Positions 57,707-64,000 of a stretch of DNA of 64,000 nucleotides are shown one piece after another. Numbering within the stretch: position 1 is the first letter of the stretch; the number at the start of each line of letters is the position of its first letter. Source of the stretch: Eubacterium sp. GTDB lineage: Bacteria; Bacillota; Clostridia; Oscillospirales; Acutalibacteraceae. Location: assembly GCA_017446095.1 (NCBI GenBank), contig JAFSRN010000005.1, forward strand, positions 1 through 64,000. The letters are read 5' to 3'. Both the position numbers and the translations under genes were made by a program. The notes under the pieces were generated by a model. The model was not told where the DNA came from, searched no databases, and worked only from the letters and a program-made list of their open reading frames with translations.

Positions 57707-57863
57707 GCGTGATATGCGTTTTTTTGACGGGGCATTCGTCCTGACGGCGGCAATAATGCCTTCAGTCTGCTGCAATTTTTGCAGCGAGGTCAGAGATTGT
57801 GACGTACCGTAAAATCAAAGAACCGCGTTATTCGTAATATTTTATACGGAGGAAAATTTAAAA
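57707..57863 (+). promoter_or_regulatory. Structured 5' leader of the second giant gene
   Basis: About 155 nt with GC-rich pairs: GGCATT...AATGCC around CGTCCTGACGGCGG, and GCTGCAA-TTT-TTGCAGC, then ACGGAGGA as ribosome site. No intrinsic terminator is seen and it does not match a riboswitch class I know. Confidence 0.45.
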
Positions 57864-60800
57864 TTGGAATCAAAAAAATCTAAGATTTTCACAAAGAAAC
57901 TGATTGCTTTGTTCCTTTCTGCTTTAATGGCTGCAACCTGCTTTACAGGCGTGCTCACAGCATATGGTAGAGCAGAGGATTATCATGATGAGAACCTCGC
58001 TTACAACTTCCTTGCATGGGCTGAAACGACTGACGAGCAGACTGCTGAAGCACTTCTTGACTGGGCAGACGCAAACCTGTCCTGGACAATGAAGAACCTC
58101 ATCGGCTTTGATGAGTACCACTTCAGCCAGAACATCGTTGTTGCTACCATCAAAATTGATGCGTATCTTGACAGCGTAGACGGCCTTATTTACACTATCG
58201 AGCAGGCTGACGGACTTCTTGATTCATACGGCGGACTTATCGGCGGCGACATTAAAAACATTAATCTCAACGCTCTTTCAGGTCTTTCCTATTCAGGATC
58301 CGGCTCTGCTTCAAAGTGCGGCAGAAACTACCGTGCAAATTACACTGCTAAAGAAATCCTTCTTAAAGTTGCACAGCTGCTTTATGACAACACTAAGGAC
58401 GGTAACAACGTATTCCGTAAGCTCATCATCGGTGACTTCAACCTTGGTACTATCCTCGGCGGCGTTGTAAGCAACCTCGCCGGCAGCAGCGATATCTTTG
58501 ATATCCTTAAGGATACTCTCGGCATGTGGGACGGTTATCAGAACGACCTTGCTTACAACGTTGTAGCAAATCTTATTTTCACCAACACAAAGTGGTGGGA
58601 TGAGGAACAGCTTGCTTACTACAAGCAGACAGACAGCAACGGTAATCTGAGAAACTGGAACTTTGATGAAAGACTGTTTGAGGCTTTAAGCACTCAGCTT
58701 CTTCAGCAGATCAATGCTGAAATCACTTATACTGAAGCTAACCAGGATGAAGACATTGCAGCGGACTCCTCAAGAACACGTTATGATAAATTTGCAGCTT
58801 ATGCAGAGGCTAACGACATCGAGTTCACAGAAGAGAACACTGCAGACATTATTGCTGGCTATAACGCTGCTAACGGCACTACATACGACACAAACCTCTA
58901 CTATACAGAGGAAGGTAATGTACGTCTTTTCCGTTACGGCGACCAGAAGCTTGTTGTTGACAAGAGCGACACTCTTCTTGAAATCGCTTACGCAGCAGCA
59001 AAGATTGCATGGAATACAGCACTTAAGGATACTCTCGGCCTTATCCACGTTAACTATTCTAACGAAGACGATACCGAGAATAATCACGGCACAAACTTCG
59101 ATAACCATTATTATTACTGGCGTTCAGCTAAATACGGCTGGTCAACAGCTAATAAGGGCGCTGACATGTATGATAAGGTTGACGAGTGGGCAGAAGAGGT
59201 TTGCGGTAATTACGAAATGACCAAAGCAGAGTTCCTTGACTACGTTAAGACTAACCTCACATTTGACCGCAGCATCGCTGAAGACGCAAACGGCAACTGG
59301 AGAGATATCAAGTCAAAGTCACTCTTTGTTAAGCTTCGTTACAGCCCGATGGCTGACTACTACTTTGATGTACAGACAGGTCCTATCAACCTTTACTTTG
59401 AGCAGACAGGCACAAAGGAAATTGACGAGTTCATCACATCGGCATTTGACGAGGATGCTTATTCGTCAATCCCCGCAGCTCTCAACGACCTTCTCGTTGC
59501 TGCTACAAAGGTTCTCTTCCCCGAAAGCGCAAATATCGGCTTCCAGGGCGCAGAGAGAGGCGTTGTAGGCACAGACCTTCACGTACCTAACATGGTTACA
59601 ACAGGTAACATGGATCTCACAGGCGCTAACAAGGCTACAAACATCAGAATAAGCGCAGAAACTCTTGTTTCCAACGCACTCGCTATGTTTGAATATGCTG
59701 CAAACGCTGCAGATCCGTATATCTTTAACCAGTATTATACAAAGCACAACATTACTTATAACGGCACCTGCAACCTTACAGAGGCTAACTTTGAAGAGGC
59801 TGCTATCCCGCTTGGTATTGCTTGTGTAGTACAGAACGTAAGCCTTGCGGACACAATCCACCGCACAGAATGGGATAAGGTTAAGGACGCAGAGGGCGCT
59901 GGCTATCTTGCTCTTAAGGAATACCTTTCTTACGTTCTTCCTGACAGAAATTACGACAGCTTTATTGGTTACGACGCTGACGGCATGATTGTTGCAGATT
60001 TCAACACCTGCATCCTTCCGATGGCTCGTGACGCAATCGGCTACGTATGTCAGGCATTCGTTCCGATCAGAGATGCTGACGGCAACGAGTGGAACATTTA
60101 CAACACAACAACTGCTGACGATTCTTCAATCTGGGATCTTGCTAACTCGGTAGTATGCTACTATGCTTCCGACTGCACGTATCCGGGTGTTAAGGGCGGC
60201 GCAGCTACAACAGTTAAGAGCAAGTCTGTTGCTACTCTTCTCGGTTGTGCAGACGACAGCGGCAACGCTCTTGTTCAGCCTTCCAACACACTTTGGGTTA
60301 ATATCGACAACGTTGTTAACAAGCTTCTTCCGGTTATGGGTGAACTTCAGTACGGCACATCTGCTTACAACGGTCAGTTCAGTTCGGAAGATCTTATCTA
60401 CAATGATATTATTAAGAATATTCTTGACATCGGCGGCGCAGCTGCAGGCGGCACAGGTATCACAAACTTCCTTGAGAGAGTTTATACTATCTGCTGCTCA
60501 AGCCCGATTTCTTCAAAGGGTATTGACAAGCTCGTTTACGACGATATTCTTGTATCATTCATCAACAACCTCTTTGGCCCGCGTTACGGCAAGGGTTACA
60601 ATCAGGTTCTTCCTACATCTGCAGAGCTCAGCTCAGACACACCGTTTGACGCAATGCTTCACGTAAACAGCCTTGGTAACTACAAGGGCAACGGCGTTAA
60701 GGGCGGCGTAACAGCAAGTAACGAGCTCGGCTATCTGTCGCTTCTTGTTGCTAACCTTTATGCAGCACTCGGCGGCTTCGACGGCTTAAACGGTACAGGT

Positions 60801-63800
60801 CCTAAGGGCGCTTGGACGGCACTTATGTTTGCTGTAACAGCAGTTAACAGCTTCATTCCTGATTTCGTTCCGCAGGTTGGCGCTCACAAGTTCGGCGCAG
60901 TTACTGCTTCAGTATCTAACCCGTCTGTTTCGGGACTTACAGCAGGCGCTACTCTTGATACAAATACTCTTGTAATCAAGAACGGCTCTATCGGTGTTAA
61001 CAGAGCTTATAACTCAACAGGTAAGACCGACGGCACAGTTACTCAGGATCCAAGACTTTATGTTAAGGTAACAGGCATCTCTGTTGAAGCTACTACTAAC
61101 AGCAGCGGCACAACACAGCCTACAGCCTCACAGATCAGCCTTGCAAAGACAACTGCTGACATCGCACCTGAAGAGAGTGTAAGCATCAACATCACAGGTA
61201 AGGCACCTGCATCAGGTGTTGACAGCATCCTGTACACATTTACTGTTACTTACAACGTTACTCTCGGTAACGGCGGCACAAACCTTTACACAGGTCTTCA
61301 GACAAAGACCTATATGTACCACACAACTGCAAAGGGTTGGGCTGAAACAACTTATAACGGCAATACGCTTAAGACAGACGGCAACTACTCAAATTACTCA
61401 AAGGCAGGTTCAAACTTCGAGTACTACACTCCGAAGGCATTTATCGTTCCTATGAGTAATCCTACTTCTATCAACTCCAAGTGCTTCTATATGAAGAACA
61501 TCCGTACAGACTGGTTCGGCGACGGATACAGAGCTATGGACGGTATCTTCACATATGCAAAGAGCGGTACGAAGTATTATGCTGTATCAAACGGCTCTGT
61601 TGCTTCTACTCAGTCAACAGCAAGCGGCTCTAACACAAGCCTTGCTTATGCTGCTATTGACAGAACAACAGGTGACGTTCTCAACTACGACCTGTACGAC
61701 TACTACTACAACGGCACATGGTACCGCGGCTCCCAGAATACCAATTCTTACTCCGCATCCGTATCCGATGACGCAGGTAGCGCTAATACAGGCGGCGGTC
61801 TGAGCGGCGGTTATATGGGTTACACAGCTGCAGAAATCGGTGCACTTCCTGATTCAGTAAGGAACTCCGACGGCTTCTCAACCCGTCCTCACGTTGTTTG
61901 GACATTTACCGAAGCTCTTGCTTCCGGCGCTTGCACCGGTGTTGACCGTGAAATTGCACGTGTTAAGAGCGACGGCACAACAGAATACATCTACAACGCT
62001 GTATTCATTCAGCCTACAACCGGTCTTCTTCAGGGTAACTACGGTCAGGATTCCAAGGTATCTATCTCCTGGGGTACTCCTGTTCCCGGTATCTACTTCG
62101 GTGTAGGTAAGAACAGACTTAAGAAGAACACAGCCGACGAAACTAAGGTATTCCTTAAGTACGACGGTTCTTCAACACTCAGCACCTTCGCTGATACTGT
62201 ACAGATCGACCTGTTCAGAAACGGTGAAGAGGCACTTACAACATTCGATCTCTATGTAGCTGACGATACGCAGGCTGCAACACTTCAGCAGTCCTACGAG
62301 GCTGACATCCAGACGATGGCTGCTTATCAGGAGTCCGACCTTAACGACTACGACGGCACATCATCTGCACTTTATGCTGCACTTCAGGATGGCTTCCAGC
62401 TCGCAGTAGCAGAGATCTCCAAGCCAATCAACGCATCTAATGCCCGTGACCTCGGCTCCGTAACAACCAGACTTCCTGTTACAGCGGACAGCACAGAAAC
62501 TAAGGGCGACCAGGCGTTCAAGCCTGTTCCGACTACTGTTGCACTTCCGTCTGCAATGCTTGTTGACGCTGTTAAGGGTAGCGACGGCTACTGGTATAAT
62601 GACGATGATTCAAATATCCCGATTTATTATGCTGACCAGGCTCATGCACTTGCAGACTCTGACGTATCTAACGGCAAGGACGTTACAGGCACTCCTGTTG
62701 TTAAGGTTGACGGCGTATGGTATGTTGCAAACGAACCTAAGTATAATCAGGTATGGGATACAACATCTTGCGATTACCCGATTCTCGTTGACGACACTGA
62801 CGATCAGGCTACTAACGATAGCGGTCAGCCTCTGTACAAGCGCGTTCAGTTCGTATACAGAGACGGCGACGGTAATAAGGTTAACTCAACAGATGATCCT
62901 ACTTACAAACTCGCTGAAAGCGAAGTTGTAACAAAGCCTTACGACGGCACTGAGTACCGTTCACGTTACGAGCAGCTTAACGATAACCTCAACTACAGAA
63001 TGGAACAGGTTAAAAAGAACGTTAAGAACGCTGCTAACAGAATCGTTGAAGGCGTAAGCGAAGACCGCGAAGGTCTGAACAATGTAAACTTCGTAGTAGC
63101 TAACTACGAGGCAATGGTTAAGGTTGCTAAGGAAGCTGAAGGCCTGCTTAAGACTGAGTGGAATCCTGTTGCTGCAACAGGCACATACCAGTACGACACA
63201 GCTTACTATTGGAAGGACGGCAACGAATATAAGTCACATACCAACTACACTATCGGCGACGAGATTGAAGAAGGTATCTACACTTACGAGCCAACCTATT
63301 CAACAGAGGCTTCCGCAGTTGAGATTGACGAAGCTATCCGTGTATACAACCTGTACAAGGCAAGAGCTGACGTAACTCACCTTGGTTACCATGCAAACAA
63401 CAGACTTGAGGCTGAAATCAACCATGCTTCCGACAATGCTTACAGCGCTTACACAGCTACTGTAACCGGCGACGCATACAGATTCACATACTCAAGCAAG
63501 GACGCTCACGAAAGTGATCCTGTATATCCGTACGAGGTAACAACTACTGCTTCAACAGTACGCTTCGGTACAGTTAAGGACGGCGCTATCGTGAACGAGG
63601 ACGCAGAGGGCAAACAGCTCTACACTGCAACATCGTGGAAGGCTTACATCGACGCACTTGGCGAGGCAGTTACAGTTGCTAAGGCAGGTCGCGCTGACTC
63701 AAGCTCTGAAGACGCAGAAGTAAGCGATTGCTACACTGCTAAATCACACCTTATTATTGCTGAAAACAACCTTGAAGAATTTGTTGCAGAAGAAGAGCCG

Positions 63801-64000
63801 ACAGGCTACACTGTAGCTGCTACCGTTAAGGTATCCAAGGATGTTCACGGCGATGCTTACGAGGCTTACTCATACGTTGCAGGCGCAACTGTTAACGCTG
63901 TTGACGCAAGCGGTAACGTACTTGCTACCACAACAACAGACGCAGAAGGTAAGTTCTCACTTGAAGTTCCTGAAAACGCAACTAAGCTTACAATCGTTAA
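57864..64000 (+). CDS. Giant secreted protein, incomplete at the window end
   Basis: The frame is open from the TTG at 57864 to the last base, at least 2045 codons, with no stop. Start choice: GGAGGA at 57848-57853, then a Lys-rich signal peptide (ESKKSKIFTKKLIALFLSAL, then ATCFTGVLTAYG). The first ~1000 residues are helix-rich with few motifs; from ~1010 on the sequence turns Thr/Ser/Gly-rich and beta-like (VSGLTAGATLDTNTLVIKNG), with Tyr-rich loops. Near 1975-2045 there is a carboxypeptidase-regulatory/Ig-like domain (AGATVNAVDASGNVLATTTT, then DAEGKFSLEVPE). By impression, codons ending in T or A are more frequent than in neighbouring genes. Function unknown; surface adhesion or glycan binding is possible. 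Anchoring motifs would lie beyond the window. Confidence 0.85.
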   Translation, partial: MESKKSKIFTKKLIALFLSALMAATCFTGVLTAYGRAEDYHDENLAYNFLAWAETTDEQTAEALLDWADANLSWTMKNLIGFDEYHFSQNIVVATIKIDAYLDSVDGLIYTIEQADGLLDSYGGLIGGDIKNINLNALSGLSYSGSGSASKCGRNYRANYTAKEILLKVAQLLYDNTKDGNNVFRKLIIGDFNLGTILGGVVSNLAGSSDIFDILKDTLGMWDGYQNDLAYNVVANLIFTNTKWWDEEQLAYYKQTDSNGNLRNWNFDERLFEALSTQLLQQINAEITYTEANQDEDIAADSSRTRYDKFAAYAEANDIEFTEENTADIIAGYNAANGTTYDTNLYYTEEGNVRLFRYGDQKLVVDKSDTLLEIAYAAAKIAWNTALKDTLGLIHVNYSNEDDTENNHGTNFDNHYYYWRSAKYGWSTANKGADMYDKVDEWAEEVCGNYEMTKAEFLDYVKTNLTFDRSIAEDANGNWRDIKSKSLFVKLRYSPMADYYFDVQTGPINLYFEQTGTKEIDEFITSAFDEDAYSSIPAALNDLLVAATKVLFPESANIGFQGAERGVVGTDLHVPNMVTTGNMDLTGANKATNIRISAETLVSNALAMFEYAANAADPYIFNQYYTKHNITYNGTCNLTEANFEEAAIPLGIACVVQNVSLADTIHRTEWDKVKDAEGAGYLALKEYLSYVLPDRNYDSFIGYDADGMIVADFNTCILPMARDAIGYVCQAFVPIRDADGNEWNIYNTTTADDSSIWDLANSVVCYYASDCTYPGVKGGAATTVKSKSVATLLGCADDSGNALVQPSNTLWVNIDNVVNKLLPVMGELQYGTSAYNGQFSSEDLIYNDIIKNILDIGGAAAGGTGITNFLERVYTICCSSPISSKGIDKLVYDDILVSFINNLFGPRYGKGYNQVLPTSAELSSDTPFDAMLHVNSLGNYKGNGVKGGVTASNELGYLSLLVANLYAALGGFDGLNGTGPKGAWTALMFAVTAVNSFIPDFVPQVGAHKFGAVTASVSNPSVSGLTAGATLDTNTLVIKNGSIGVNRAYNSTGKTDGTVTQDPRLYVKVTGISVEATTNSSGTTQPTASQISLAKTTADIAPEESVSINITGKAPASGVDSILYTFTVTYNVTLGNGGTNLYTGLQTKTYMYHTTAKGWAETTYNGNTLKTDGNYSNYSKAGSNFEYYTPKAFIVPMSNPTSINSKCFYMKNIRTDWFGDGYRAMDGIFTYAKSGTKYYAVSNGSVASTQSTASGSNTSLAYAAIDRTTGDVLNYDLYDYYYNGTWYRGSQNTNSYSASVSDDAGSANTGGGLSGGYMGYTAAEIGALPDSVRNSDGFSTRPHVVWTFTEALASGACTGVDREIARVKSDGTTEYIYNAVFIQPTTGLLQGNYGQDSKVSISWGTPVPGIYFGVGKNRLKKNTADETKVFLKYDGSSTLSTFADTVQIDLFRNGEEALTTFDLYVADDTQAATLQQSYEADIQTMAAYQESDLNDYDGTSSALYAALQDGFQLAVAEISKPINASNARDLGSVTTRLPVTADSTETKGDQAFKPVPTTVALPSAMLVDAVKGSDGYWYNDDDSNIPIYYADQAHALADSDVSNGKDVTGTPVVKVDGVWYVANEPKYNQVWDTTSCDYPILVDDTDDQATNDSGQPLYKRVQFVYRDGDGNKVNSTDDPTYKLAESEVVTKPYDGTEYRSRYEQLNDNLNYRMEQVKKNVKNAANRIVEGVSEDREGLNNVNFVVANYEAMVKVAKEAEGLLKTEWNPVAATGTYQYDTAYYWKDGNEYKSHTNYTIGDEIEEGIYTYEPTYSTEASAVEIDEAIRVYNLYKARADVTHLGYHANNRLEAEINHASDNAYSAYTATVTGDAYRFTYSSKDAHESDPVYPYEVTTTASTVRFGTVKDGAIVNEDAEGKQLYTATSWKAYIDALGEAVTVAKAGRADSSSEDAEVSDCYTAKSHLIIAENNLEEFVAEEEPTGYTVAATVKVSKDVHGDAYEAYSYVAGATVNAVDASGNVLATTTTDAEGKFSLEVPENATKLTIV

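Noticed and set aside
57707-57863. Cyclic-di-GMP riboswitch before the second giant gene
   Set aside because: The conserved GEMM loop sequences are missing, although the region looks structured.
58219-63375. Many short plus-strand frames
   Set aside because: They are out-of-frame shadows of the giant gene whose own frame is open from 57864 to the window end.

Overview
The window looks like a chromosomal segment of a low-to-mid GC, Gram-positive, anaerobic member of the Clostridia, probably a gut Ruminococcaceae/Oscillospiraceae-type organism. The reasons are a T-box leader on leuA, HrcA/CIRCE control of the dnaK operon, the spore-associated pair yqfC-yqfD, a clostridial-style mreBCD-PBP2 cluster, a NusG-II/Gx transporter pair, and intergenic spaces full of short GC-rich hairpin repeats. 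No rRNA, tRNA or CRISPR array was seen.

Layout. 1-3.4 kb: T-box-regulated leuA-leuB. 3.5-7 kb (minus strand): tadA, a CPBP protease, galU and a RING-like/DUF2628 membrane protein. 7-19 kb (plus): prfB, an MgtC-like protein, a PdaA-like deacetylase lipoprotein, mreB-mreC-mreD-PBP2, mgsA, hisS-aspS-yfbR. 19.3-22.4 kb: mntP (minus) diverging from NusG-II/Gx transporter, then yqfC-yqfD. 22.5-26.7 kb: a tightly coupled five-gene operon (DUF2997, HhH membrane protein, NrdG-like radical SAM, Ycf46-like AAA+ ATPase, Ycf35/DUF1257-like protein) of unknown function, the best candidate here for an undescribed system. 26.9-32.7 kb: a TM2 protein diverging from hrcA-grpE-dnaK-dnaJ. 33-36.2 kb: a PurF-like protein without its catalytic Cys, and a glycosyltransferase. 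36.4-42.5 kb: a complete glucuronate route (uxaC, SDR fructuronate reductase candidate, uxuA, kdgK, eda). 42.7-47.1 kb (minus): a membrane-anchored GH27 enzyme with an inserted carbohydrate-binding-like domain, a nucleotidyltransferase, a small-multidrug-export family protein, and a Nudix protein with a pyrophosphatase-like N-terminus. 47.9-49.4 kb: an orphan P4-type primase/helicase followed by an inverted repeat. 49.6-64 kb: two giant secreted proteins transcribed divergently from a 758-bp regulatory region. The second one runs off the window end.

Intergenic mosaic. Almost every longer gap carries a modular repeat: AT-rich direct-repeat end tracts around a core of conserved phrases and 20-30 bp hairpins. 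Three copies are interrupted by the same roughly 62-bp insert, which looks like a small nested mobile element. A separate family of about 133-bp palindromes occurs three times complete and once truncated.

How genes work together: uxaC, the SDR, uxuA, kdgK and eda convert glucuronate to pyruvate and glyceraldehyde-3-phosphate, and the GH27 enzyme may act on sugars outside the cell. MreBCD and PBP2 build the elongating wall and the deacetylase may modify it. HrcA represses the chaperone operon. All functional calls rest on reading the translated sequences. No database search was run.
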